A program made the position numbers and the translations under genes. The notes below the pieces were generated by a model. It ran no database searches. It was not told the DNA's origin and saw nothing but the letters and a program-made list of their open reading frames with translations. This document shows positions 16,784 to 24,570 of a stretch of DNA of 28,562 nucleotides, piece after piece (the first letter of the stretch is position 1; every line of letters begins with the position of its first letter). Location: positions 1 to 28,562 of the forward strand of contig JAYWEL010000050.1 in the NCBI GenBank assembly GCA_043779285.1, written 5' to 3'. The DNA comes from MGR-bin208 sp043779285 (GTDB lineage Bacteria; Bacteroidota; Bacteroidia; Chitinophagales; Chitinophagaceae).

Positions 16784-19700
16784 TTAGAAATCGACACCCA
16801 TGGCAAAATAAAACATGGGTTTGTTTTTAAAGAATGAATTCATTTCCCATGCACCGTCAAACCGCAGGAAATAACCTAATAGTGTACTGCGAACGCCAAA
16901 GCCATAACCACCTGCAAATGGTCCAAGACCACCTGCTTTTACTTTTACACTTAACGGATTTCCCGGTACTCTATATATGACTCCCGGCCTTTCTATTTTA
17001 TCATAATTACCATTCCAGGCAGTACCCAAGTCGATGAATTGAACCAACTGGAAATTTCGAAGAAATGCATTGTTGATAGGTTTGTTGAGTAAACTGGTGA
17101 AAACCGGTACACGGACTTCACTGTTTACTACAAAAGCATTGTTTCCATTGGCTACATTTTGTTTAAAGCCACGCAGGTTTACCGCTAGGGATTGAAAAGC
17201 ATAGGTCTGATCGGGATCAGGCGTATTGGCACTATTAAACTTGGGTGCAAGCCAATTGTCTACGCCGCCTAAATAGTAAATGAATTTTTCGGGCCCCCAG
17301 GAAATATCAGCTGCTGCACGAACTGCCCAGATAATGTTCCGGTAAATAGGTAAATAATGTCTGGCATCGGTACCAATATTGATTGTGTATGGATGTTCCT
17401 CACTTCCGGTTTTTGAAATTCTGGAATTGAAGTCCATATAAACTTTGTAACGTAATCCGTTCCATATATTGAGTGTCGGAGAAATAGCATCGTCATGCAC
17501 ATATTCTACATGTATTAATCCATAGGTTTGTATTTCATCCGCTAAGTCCAAAGATTGAGGGAAAAAGTCATTCGCTAATGCAGTTAATCTATCCTTACGA
17601 TAGGCCACATTGAATCGAAGACTTTTTACTTTATTAAATGGATAGGAAACAGTTGCCTGAAATAAATTGGAGGTTTGTTTAACATTAAATGGAATATTTG
17701 GATCATCATATGGTGGTGGATTCATCAGAGAATTCCTATAATATGTAAATCCGTAATCGAGCCTCTTTTTCAGGTACTGCGTAGTAAAAATATATTCATT
17801 GTTTTTCAAATCTGGACTGACACGAAATCCTCCGGCAAATTTCCAATCTTCCATCAGGTCCGAAGCTCCAACCCGTATAATACCATTGAAAGGATTGCCG
17901 TTACTGAGATTGATAGGGCCAGATCCGCCGGCATATGGTTGAAAACGATTAACCAACACATTATTATTGAAACCACTTACAATATAATCGTTAAAAAATT
18001 TAGCTGGTCTGTAACGGAAAAGTTTGGCTGTTTTTAAAACAGGTTCTTTTGCATCTATAAGTGCGGCATCAAAAATTTTCCCTATCCGGGAACTATCTTT
18101 TTTCTCATCCGCAAATTCATTTTGGAAAAAGTCATCTTTTTTAGCAATCCTTTTTTTATCAGCTTCTTTCAGCATTTCTTTACCGGAAACCAAACGTTCT
18201 TCTTCCAATTTTTTCTTAATAAATTCTGTTGGTTTTGCGGTAATATTTCTTCGGCGCAATGTATTTTCATCAACCCGTAAACGATAAAGGAATTTAAAAT
18301 CTCCTTGCCTCACTACTTCACTAACCAAGGTATTGTCACCAGCTGTACGTGTTTCCAAAATACTGCTTTGGTAATTACTTAATGGAAAAACATAGGAAGA
18401 GTCATTGGTAATAGAAACAAATCCAACCGAATCAATATCGGTTTTACTCCATTCATTTAATAAGCTATCTACTTCTTTTCTTTCGGGATTGCGTAATACC
18501 TCATCCCCAATAAATATCAACGTATCTAAGCCTGCCCTTTCGGTTTTAAAAAACCCGGCATAGCGATTATTAATTCCATTCTCATCACTGACAAAAGTAA
18601 AATGTGAGGAATTGTACTGCGATGGGAAACGGGCATTGCCATTCCGGATATTGCTTAATTGCGACACCTGTTTGAATTCTGATTTGTTCCAGTTGTCAAT
18701 TAAAAATATATTGAACTTGTCATGCAGCGTAGTGCTGTCCTTACTTACAGCGGTTGCAGAAGTTCTGTTGCTACTGTAAATAATGCCGGTTTTATTGGGG
18801 AACGCTACAAAAGAAGCATCCAGATTATCGAACACATCATTGGTTACTTGTTCAATCGTTTGTTTATCTATTTTATAAACAAAAATATCAGACTGGCCAC
18901 TTTTAACGGCAGAGAATAATAGTGTATTTGCATCCAACATATACTTCATATCCTGTACCTGACTGAACATAGGCAGTTCCTGTTTTACCGTTTTAAATCG
19001 AGAAACGGCATCATACACGAAAAGTTTTACTTTACCTTCTTCGTTGTAAACACAGGCCAGACGAGTTCCTTTTCCGTCCCAGGCAAGAATCGGATAATTG
19101 GGGTGCGGTTTATCTTCCCGGTTCTTTGGTCCTAATTTTAAAAGCACTTTACGATTTACAAAATTTTCATTCAGCACAACAGTATATTGACCATTCTTAT
19201 ATTCGGTAACGGCATAAGTAAAACTTCTGGGAGATGGATTGGCATTAAACCGGATAAAATCTTTTTTAGTAATTTCTTCGGATACCGATAATTGCCCTTT
19301 CGGAACATTTTTACGTCCTCGCAAATCTTTAAAATTCCGATCTGATTCATCCCGCATGAAGTCCTTTAATATTTCCTTGAATTTTTTCTTTGCTAATTTT
19401 TTTGATGCGGTATTCAGGTTACGATAAACCCTTGCCAGGTAAAGAAAATAGGTTGTTTTATTTTTGCCGTATTTGTTAGACAGATAATACCAGAATGAAT
19501 GACCGGCCAACAATGGTTTTTCAAAAGCAAATTGATAAAAATTAGAATATCGACCTGAAAGAAGAGCAGATTTTAACTCGTCATCAATTGTTGTGCTCCA
19601 GTTATCGGCGGCGTAGGCTACATAGCCATCAATCAACCATTGAGGTAAGTCGAGCAATGCCTGATTGGCTGCAAACTCTCCGAGATTATCTCCGAATAAT

Positions 19701-20158
19701 AAATTTTCAACTAATATCCTTGCTATACCCTGACGAATCTGGTTTTTTAAATTTGCATGATTACCATCAAAATAAACCAACATTTTATTATTTACCAGTT
19801 TGGTTACCCCACCGGTATTTTGCCAATCAATTCCAATTCCAATATTGGATTGTTGCATCTCATCAAAACTATTGAATACAACAATATTGGTTCTTCGCTG
19901 CATGCCATATTCAACAAACTCTTCTATTCCTTTCAAATTATTTTCCGCAATTTGGACAACATACTTACCCAATTCTAATCCATTCTGGCTGAAGTAGGTA
20001 TTGAAATTATCTGTCTGATAATAATTCCAATTGAATTTTTGATACTGAACCCGGTTCTTGCCGAACTCAACGGTACTAACCTGCGCATAACTGTTTGACT
20101 TGGTAAAAATGGTTAATGCGATTACAAAACTGACTAGTAGGCTTGATGATTTATTCAT
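16784..20158 (-). CDS. Large envelope protein: peptidase-MA-like, TolB-like propeller and beta-barrel regions
   Basis: 1124 residues. A signal peptide (MNKSSSLLVSFVIALTIFTKSNSYAQ) is followed by a region like the peptidase MA family (about 40-290: a YYQTDNFNTYF start and a LPQWLIDGYVAYAADNW helix). The HExxH zinc motif expected in active peptidases is absent; the corresponding helix reads QIRQGIARILVENLLFG. Next are WD40/TolB-like repeats (about 300-560: FVSDENGINNRYAGFF and similar strands), a charged linker rich in Lys/Glu (about 610-690), and a C-terminal Omp85/BamA-like beta-barrel ending MFYFAMGVDF with the terminal Phe typical of barrels. The protein is thus predicted to be in the outer membrane with a large periplasmic or surface part. 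Domain limits are approximate and the function is unknown. Confidence 0.8.
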   Translation of the reverse strand: MNKSSSLLVSFVIALTIFTKSNSYAQVSTVEFGKNRVQYQKFNWNYYQTDNFNTYFSQNGLELGKYVVQIAENNLKGIEEFVEYGMQRRTNIVVFNSFDEMQQSNIGIGIDWQNTGGVTKLVNNKMLVYFDGNHANLKNQIRQGIARILVENLLFGDNLGEFAANQALLDLPQWLIDGYVAYAADNWSTTIDDELKSALLSGRYSNFYQFAFEKPLLAGHSFWYYLSNKYGKNKTTYFLYLARVYRNLNTASKKLAKKKFKEILKDFMRDESDRNFKDLRGRKNVPKGQLSVSEEITKKDFIRFNANPSPRSFTYAVTEYKNGQYTVVLNENFVNRKVLLKLGPKNREDKPHPNYPILAWDGKGTRLACVYNEEGKVKLFVYDAVSRFKTVKQELPMFSQVQDMKYMLDANTLLFSAVKSGQSDIFVYKIDKQTIEQVTNDVFDNLDASFVAFPNKTGIIYSSNRTSATAVSKDSTTLHDKFNIFLIDNWNKSEFKQVSQLSNIRNGNARFPSQYNSSHFTFVSDENGINNRYAGFFKTERAGLDTLIFIGDEVLRNPERKEVDSLLNEWSKTDIDSVGFVSITNDSSYVFPLSNYQSSILETRTAGDNTLVSEVVRQGDFKFLYRLRVDENTLRRRNITAKPTEFIKKKLEEERLVSGKEMLKEADKKRIAKKDDFFQNEFADEKKDSSRIGKIFDAALIDAKEPVLKTAKLFRYRPAKFFNDYIVSGFNNNVLVNRFQPYAGGSGPINLSNGNPFNGIIRVGASDLMEDWKFAGGFRVSPDLKNNEYIFTTQYLKKRLDYGFTYYRNSLMNPPPYDDPNIPFNVKQTSNLFQATVSYPFNKVKSLRFNVAYRKDRLTALANDFFPQSLDLADEIQTYGLIHVEYVHDDAISPTLNIWNGLRYKVYMDFNSRISKTGSEEHPYTINIGTDARHYLPIYRNIIWAVRAAADISWGPEKFIYYLGGVDNWLAPKFNSANTPDPDQTYAFQSLAVNLRGFKQNVANGNNAFVVNSEVRVPVFTSLLNKPINNAFLRNFQLVQFIDLGTAWNGNYDKIERPGVIYRVPGNPLSVKVKAGGLGPFAGGYGFGVRSTLLGYFLRFDGAWEMNSFFKNKPMFYFAMGVDF

Positions 20159-20175
20159 ACTTTACTGATGTTGAG

Positions 20176-20194
20176 CAAATCTAAGATAGCTTTG
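20176..20194. promoter_or_regulatory. Back-to-back -7 elements of a divergent promoter
   Basis: TAGATTTG on the minus strand (20176-20183) faces the large envelope-protein gene. TAGCTTTG on the plus strand (20187-20194) faces the hydrolase gene. Both match TAnnTTTG and are 3 bases apart, so the two genes probably share a compact promoter region. -33 boxes are not clear. Confidence 0.45.
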
Positions 20195-20242
20195 TTCCTT
20201 GTGAAGTTTAATTTTATTAATCTAAAATACAAAATAAGATTC

Positions 20243-20887
20243 ATGTTAAAAGTTAAGGCATTTACATTTAATCCGGTTCAGGAAAATTCCTATATCCTTT
20301 ACAATGAAAATCTGGAATGTATTATTATCGATCCGGGTTGTTATGATAATACAGAAAAAGAAGAACTGAAGGCATTTATAGAGGATAATAAATTGAAGCC
20401 AATCATGTTATTGAATACACATTGCCACCTGGACCATGTTTTTGGTAATAAGTTTGTAGCGGAAACTTGGGGATTGAAACTGCACATACATCCATTTGAA
20501 AAGAAAATGCTTGAAATGGCTCCTGCATCCGGTATCATGTGGCAGTTGCCGTTTGATAATTACGAAGGTGAACTTGTTTATATGAAAGAAAATGAATCCA
20601 TAACGATCGGGGAAGATTCACTGAAAATTCTTTTTACACCTGGCCATTCACCGGGCAGTGTTAGTTTTTATAATGCTAAAGAAAATTATGTTATTGCCGG
20701 TGATGTACTTTTTTATTGTAGCATTGGAAGGGCCGATTTACCCGGAGCAGATTACGATACCTTATTAAAAAGTATCAAAACACAATTGTATGTTTTGCCG
20801 GATGGTGTAATCGTTTACTCCGGTCATGGTCAAACGACAACTATCGGATTTGAAAAAACGAATAACCCATTTTTAAAGGGAGATTAA
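20243..20887 (+). CDS. Metallo-beta-lactamase-fold hydrolase (glyoxalase II-like)
   Basis: A 214-residue cytosolic hydrolase with a full binuclear metal site: THCHLDH (His60, His62, Asp64, His65), His135 in TPGHSPGS, Asp154 in AGDVLF, and His195 in SGHGQTT. It belongs to the compact glyoxalase II-like group acting on thioesters or related esters; the substrate cannot be read from the sequence. An in-frame start at 20168 would add 25 residues that overlap the promoter, so MLKVKAFTFNPVQENSY at 20243, the family N-terminus, was chosen. It ends 5 bases from the stop of the converging flippase gene. Confidence 0.9.
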   Translation: MLKVKAFTFNPVQENSYILYNENLECIIIDPGCYDNTEKEELKAFIEDNKLKPIMLLNTHCHLDHVFGNKFVAETWGLKLHIHPFEKKMLEMAPASGIMWQLPFDNYEGELVYMKENESITIGEDSLKILFTPGHSPGSVSFYNAKENYVIAGDVLFYCSIGRADLPGADYDTLLKSIKTQLYVLPDGVIVYSGHGQTTTIGFEKTNNPFLKGD

Positions 20888-20892
20888 TAGTT

Positions 20893-22395
20893 TCACCTGA
20901 ATAGTTTTCCGATATACGGGAAGTTGGTAAATTCTTTTCTTTCCACCCGTAAAATTAATAGAACAAATAAACTAACGGCGACTATACCTGCAGTATGATT
21001 GATTAATACATTGCTGTTGAATGAACCTAATAAATGATGCAAAGCATAAAGCATGACACTGATTATGAGATAAGCCAGTAATTTTTTCCATGCATAGGGA
21101 ATTCGGTAATGCTTTTGTCCCAATACAAAAGAGATAACCATCATACTGCCATAGCAGAAAAAAGTTGCCCATGCACAAGCCATGTATCCATAGCGGGGTA
21201 TGAATAGATAGTTTATAAAAATGGTTATTGCCGATCCGGCTAATGTTATCCAGGCACCCGTCATTGTTTTATTGGTGATCTTATACCAGATGGACAGGTT
21301 ATAATAAATACCCAGAAATATATTAGCTAACAATAAGATGGGTACTACTTTCAATCCAGCCCACATATCCGGATTTTGAATAAATTCTTTCCATATATCC
21401 AGAAAAAGAACAACAACCAGGAACATACAGCAAACAACAATGACAAAAAACTTCATCACTCTTGCATAGGTTTTCTGTGCATCTTCCTGCATAGATTGTT
21501 TAAAAAAGAAGGGTTCGGCTCCCATCCGGAATGCCTGAATAAAGAGTGTGATTAAAATAGCCAGTTTATAGTTTGCACTATAGGTTCCCACCTGGAATTT
21601 TATATCATCGGGTGTAGGGGCAACAGACCACCAAACCAGCATAATCCGGTCAAGTGTTTCATTGATCATTCCACCAAAACCAACTACAATAAGGGGAAGG
21701 GTATAAATCATCATCTCCTTCCAGAGTTTAGTATTGAACTGCCAGCGGAAGCTGAAAAATTCTTTTTTTAATAAAACGAACGTAAGGAAAGCCTGCACCA
21801 AGTTTGCAATAATTACATAACCCACACCCATATTCTCGTTGTAAAAAAACAATAGTAAACTGTCGGGGTTAGCATGCTTTATTTGCGGACAAACAGAAAT
21901 GAAAAAATAAATAATCGCAATATTGATGATGATACCTGCAATGCGGATAAATGCAAACTTGATGGGTCGTCCCTCATGCCTTAAGCGGGCAAAAGCTAAG
22001 GTGCTCAATGCGTCAAAAGCAATGATGAAGGCACTCCAGGTAATATATTCGGGAAACTCATGAATACCAATCATGCCGGCAATAGAAGACCGGAAAATGA
22101 TTATCAATGATGTTAAAGAAATGGTGCTGATGATTAAAGAAACCGTGGCTGTATTGTAAATGTCTTTTTCATTTTCTTTATGCTGGATGAATCTGAAATA
22201 GGCAGTTTCCAATCCATAAGTGAAAATGACATTGAAAAAAGGGATGATTGCATAAACCAGGCTCATTTCTCCATAATCAACCCCGCTTAGTTTCAGGGTA
22301 AGGTATGGTGTCAGTAAATAGTTTAAAAAACGGGCAAATATGGAACTGACTCCATACCACATTGTTTGTCCGGCTAATTTTTTTATACTACTCAA
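20893..22395 (-). CDS. Polysaccharide/oligosaccharide flippase (Wzx-like, MOP superfamily)
   Basis: A 500-residue integral membrane protein with about 12-14 hydrophobic segments. It starts with SIKKLAGQTMWYGVSSIFARFLNYLLTPYLT, quoted here in pieces: the IKKLAGQT amphipathic start and the LNYLLTPY turn are typical of Bacteroidota lipopolysaccharide/O-antigen flippases. The role is translocation of lipid-linked oligosaccharides across the inner membrane. The start codon is TTG at 22395: there is no ATG before residue 12, and starting there would remove the conserved IKKLAGQT. A promoter just upstream supports this. No glycosyltransferase gene is adjacent, so the substrate is unknown. Confidence 0.85.
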   Translation of the reverse strand: MSSIKKLAGQTMWYGVSSIFARFLNYLLTPYLTLKLSGVDYGEMSLVYAIIPFFNVIFTYGLETAYFRFIQHKENEKDIYNTATVSLIISTISLTSLIIIFRSSIAGMIGIHEFPEYITWSAFIIAFDALSTLAFARLRHEGRPIKFAFIRIAGIIINIAIIYFFISVCPQIKHANPDSLLLFFYNENMGVGYVIIANLVQAFLTFVLLKKEFFSFRWQFNTKLWKEMMIYTLPLIVVGFGGMINETLDRIMLVWWSVAPTPDDIKFQVGTYSANYKLAILITLFIQAFRMGAEPFFFKQSMQEDAQKTYARVMKFFVIVVCCMFLVVVLFLDIWKEFIQNPDMWAGLKVVPILLLANIFLGIYYNLSIWYKITNKTMTGAWITLAGSAITIFINYLFIPRYGYMACAWATFFCYGSMMVISFVLGQKHYRIPYAWKKLLAYLIISVMLYALHHLLGSFNSNVLINHTAGIVAVSLFVLLILRVERKEFTNFPYIGKLFR

Positions 22396-22411
22396 AAAAA
22401 AGATTTAAAAA

Positions 22412-22445
22412 CAAATTTAATGGTACTGCATTTAAATTCTGCAAA
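22412..22445 (-). promoter_or_regulatory. Candidate promoter of the flippase gene
   Basis: Minus strand TTTG (22442-22445), 22-base spacer, TAAATTTG (22412-22419). The -7 box is a full match; the spacer is slightly long. The predicted transcript starts about 10 bases before the TTG start codon. Confidence 0.45.
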
Positions 22446-22500
22446 TACATTTATACAAGTTTAATAATGGATGAATCATCCGGCTGATTTTAAGCTACCA

Positions 22501-22560
22501 ATGCCTCATTTCGTGTTTCACGAAACGAAACAGTTATTGGCCCGTGAGACATGAACCATG
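22501..22560 (+). repeat. Dispersed repeat B, copy 1
   Basis: This 60-base block aligns without gaps to 24421-24480, with about 44 of 60 bases identical, including the shared core CTCACGAAACGAAA-type segment (here TTTCACGAAACGAAA). It contains a hairpin TTTCGTG-TTT-CACGAAA. It lies between the flippase promoter and the arfB stop and has no plausible reading frame. Confidence 0.65.
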
Positions 22561-22575
22561 GCGAGAAATTTTGAG

Positions 22576-22977
22576 TTACCCATCAAACCTGAATTTTTTG
22601 CGGCCAAGCTTTATCGTGGATTTCATTTTTTTAGCTTCCATTCTTTTTTCTTTCGACATATTGGATGGCTTGCTGGCGATCCTTGCTTTTTTCTTTTTTA
22701 AAGAATCCGTAATAAGCCGGTTCATTAATTTAATCACTTCTTCCTTGTTCGACAACTGGCTCCGGTGAGTTTGTGATTTAAGAAAAAATTCCCCATCCGC
22801 ATTTATCCGGTTGATAAGCTTGTGCAAAACCATTTCTTTTTGCCGGTCATTCAGAATTGCTGATTCACGGATATTGAAAAATCCGGTAACAGCGGTTTCC
22901 ACTTTGTTTACGTTTTGTCCGCCTTTGCCGCCACTGCGGGAAGTCTTGAATTTTATTTCGGATGAGATGTCAATCAT
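22576..22977 (-). CDS. arfB: Alternative ribosome-rescue factor / peptidyl-tRNA hydrolase ArfB
   Basis: Releases stalled peptides from ribosomes on non-stop mRNA. 133 residues with a release-factor catalytic domain: KTSRSGGKGGQNVNKVETAV carries the GGQ motif (Gly19-Gly20-Gln21), followed by SQTHRSQLSNKEEVIKLMN. The basic C-terminal tail (KKKKARIASKPSNMSKEKR and on to KLGRKKFRF) is the part that enters the empty mRNA channel in ArfB (YaeJ). Its length excludes the full release factors RF1/RF2. It diverges from dtd with 37 bases between the starts. Confidence 0.94.
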   Translation of the reverse strand: MIDISSEIKFKTSRSGGKGGQNVNKVETAVTGFFNIRESAILNDRQKEMVLHKLINRINADGEFFLKSQTHRSQLSNKEEVIKLMNRLITDSLKKKKARIASKPSNMSKEKRMEAKKMKSTIKLGRKKFRFDG

Positions 22978-22986
22978 TTATGCCTG

Positions 22987-22994
22987 TACATTTG
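22987..22994 (+). promoter_or_regulatory. Candidate -7 element for dtd
   Basis: TACATTTG matches TAnnTTTG and lies 20 bases before the dtd ATG, just past the arfB start codon on the other strand. No clear -33 box. Confidence 0.4.
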
Positions 22995-23014
22995 TAGCAT
23001 AAAAATACAGAAAG

Positions 23015-23467
23015 ATGCGGGCAGTCATACAACGGGTTTCAAAAGCAAGTGTAACTATCGATAAAACGGTCAGCGGCGAAATTGAAAAAGGGCTGTTGGT
23101 ATTTGTTGGTATAGAAGATCTGGATAACGAAGAAGATATTGTTTGGCTGAGTAATAAAATTGTAAACCTGCGGGTGTTTGGGGATGCAGACGATGTGATG
23201 AATCTTTCCGTAAAAGAAACGGATGGAGATATATTAATCGTTAGCCAGTTTACCCTGCATGCTTCTACCAAAAAAGGAAACCGGCCCAGTTATATAAAAG
23301 CCAGCAAGCCGGAGACGGCTATTCCGCTTTATGAAAAATTTAAAGTTCAGCTAAGTGCTGATCTGGGAAAACCGGTGCAGTCTGGTATTTTTGCAGCCGA
23401 TATGCAAGTGGAACTATTGAATGACGGCCCGGTGACGATTGTAATTGATACGAAGAATAAGGAGTAA
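23015..23467 (+). CDS. dtd: D-aminoacyl-tRNA deacylase
   Basis: Hydrolyses D-aminoacyl-tRNAs (and mischarged glycyl-tRNA-Ala) to keep D-residues out of translation. 150 residues, normal length. It shows the N-terminal MRAVIQRVSKASVTI, the catalytic SQFTLHAST segment, and the cross-subunit Gly-cisPro motif NDGPVTIVID near the C-terminus. The stop codon lies within a short tandem repeat. The next gene, mazG-like, starts 55 bases downstream on the same strand and may be cotranscribed. Confidence 0.96.
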   Translation: MRAVIQRVSKASVTIDKTVSGEIEKGLLVFVGIEDLDNEEDIVWLSNKIVNLRVFGDADDVMNLSVKETDGDILIVSQFTLHASTKKGNRPSYIKASKPETAIPLYEKFKVQLSADLGKPVQSGIFAADMQVELLNDGPVTIVIDTKNKE

Positions 23468-23487
23468 GGAATTGGGAGTAAGGAATT
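23461..23487 (+). repeat. Short tandem repeat over the dtd stop codon
   Basis: GGAGTAAGGAATT occurs at 23461-23473 and again at 23475-23487, 14 bases apart; a degenerate third start (AGGGTTAAT) follows. The TAA stop of dtd lies in the first unit. No function is evident. Confidence 0.8.
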
Positions 23488-23522
23488 AGGGTTAATAAAA
23501 TTATCATTATAAAATATACCAC

Positions 23523-23849
23523 ATGACCATACAGGAAGCCCAGCAAAAAGTGGATGAATGGATCAAAACAACCGGGGTACGCTATTTCAGCGAACTCACC
23601 AATATGGCCATTCTTACCGAAGAAGTTGGTGAAGTTGCGAGGCTGATGAGCCGTATTTATGGCGACCAGTCATTCAAGGAGTCGGATAAGGACAGGGATT
23701 TATCCAACGAACTGGCCGATGTATTGTGGGTATTAATCTGCATTGCCAACCAAACCGGGACAGACCTTTCAAAGGCCCTGGAAAAAAATATAGAAAAGAA
23801 AACCTTGCGGGATGGGGATAGGCATCAAAATAATGAAAAGCTGTGGTAG
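23523..23849 (+). CDS. MazG-like nucleotide pyrophosphohydrolase
   Basis: A 108-residue all-alpha NTP pyrophosphohydrolase of the MazG/dUTPase superfamily. The Mg-binding motif is Glu33-Glu34-x2-Glu37 (TEEVGEVAR) followed by Glu63-x2-Asp66 (NELADVLW). Such single-domain members clean non-canonical nucleotides. They are common next to housekeeping genes, and here the neighbour is dtd, another quality-control enzyme. The real substrate is not readable from sequence. It is not the MazG of the mazEF toxin operon, since no toxin or antitoxin is adjacent. Confidence 0.9.
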   Translation: MTIQEAQQKVDEWIKTTGVRYFSELTNMAILTEEVGEVARLMSRIYGDQSFKESDKDRDLSNELADVLWVLICIANQTGTDLSKALEKNIEKKTLRDGDRHQNNEKLW

Positions 23850-23857
23850 ATAAATTT

Positions 23858-23959
23858 TAACCATAGATGCCGTTGAGCCAATGTTTTACTCCGTTGTTGG
23901 TATGCCGTTAAGCCCGTGTTTTGCGTACCAACAACAATTTATAGATGGCTTTATGGTTA
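23858..23959. repeat. Nested inverted repeat with an internal direct repeat
   Basis: Outer arms TAACCATA (23858-23865) and TATGGTTA (23952-23959). Inner arms GTTGTTGGTA (23893-23902) and TACCAACAAC (23926-23935). Inside there is also a 23-base direct repeat with 4 mismatches (23867-23889 and 23902-23924, both beginning ATGCCGTT). It sits just past the mazG-like stop and just before the first copy of repeat A. The GGTTGG/CCAACC-like arms suggest it may be a relative of repeat A. Confidence 0.65.
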
Positions 23960-23968
23960 GTAATTTCA

Positions 23969-24325
23969 TTATGGGTAGTGTGGTTGGTGGAGGTCAAACA
24001 CCAACCACGGCTTAGTATTTGCAGCATTTATTCCTGCCCCCTTTTTTTCAAGACGGTCCAGCAGAATAAACATACCAACACCAAAGAGTAAAGAAAATAA
24101 AGCCCTCATGGTACCTTCAAAAAGCATATTGGTGGTTATCCATGTTTTCAGATCCCATCCGGTGGCCCCACCCGACACTGTGGGATTTTCGTAGGCACCC
24201 GCAAGCCCCATCCCATTAATATTCATTAATAAAATTCCGAGCAATACAATGCCTCTCATGATGTCAAGAGATTGAATTCTGCCGGAGAGTTTTAATGCAG
24301 AAATTGAATTGTTTGTTGAGGTCAT
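23969..24325 (-). pseudogene. N-terminal fragment of a DUF418 membrane protein, fused to repeat A
   Basis: A 118-residue frame whose first about 104 residues are the N-terminus of a DUF418 (YeiB-like) membrane protein. It shows GRIQSLDIMRGIVLLGILLMNING, then a GGATGWDLKTWITTNMLF stretch and EGTMRALFSLLFGVGMFILLDRLEKKG (described in pieces). Full-length family members are about 350-400 residues with many membrane segments, so roughly three quarters is missing. The last 14 residues (TKPWLVFDLHQPHYP) are simply a translation of the hairpin repeat at 23980-24008. The gene was therefore cut at that repeat and is almost certainly non-functional. Confidence 0.8.
23980..24008 (-). repeat. Hairpin repeat A, copy 1
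   Basis: Perfect 10-bp arms GTGGTTGGTG (23980-23989) and CACCAACCAC (23999-24008) with loop GAGGTCAAA. It is the same as copies at 25782, 26043 and, inverted, 25597. It forms the 3' end of the broken DUF418 frame. Confidence 0.92.
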
Positions 24326-24420
24326 GTATGCAGGTTTTATCGAACTTTTGAAATAAAATTCCCTATGCCACGGTTAACAGTAATTGAATTTATAATAAAA
24401 AGTTGATAGTAAACAACCCT

Positions 24421-24480
24421 CTGCCTCGGTTTGTGGCTCACGAAACGAAATGGTTGATGGCTCGTAAGCCATGAGTCAGG
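24421..24480 (+). repeat. Dispersed repeat B, copy 2
   Basis: Gapless alignment to 22501-22560 (about 44/60 identities), sharing CACGAAACGAAA. It contains the hairpins TTTGTG-GCT-CACGAAA and ATGGCT-CGTA-AGCCAT. It lies in the 245-base spacer between the DUF418 fragment and the membrane-protein gene at 24571. Apart from this repeat I see nothing in that spacer. Confidence 0.65.
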
Positions 24481-24570
24481 GTGGAGAACAGCACGGAGAT
24501 CAATACTTGCAAATGCCGCAGGAAATGGGTAGTTTCAATTTTCACTTCAGTACAACCAAAAAAATAATCT

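Noticed and set aside
23980..24008. Repeat A hairpin as an intrinsic terminator
   Set aside because: There is no T-run after the stem in either direction in any of the four copies.
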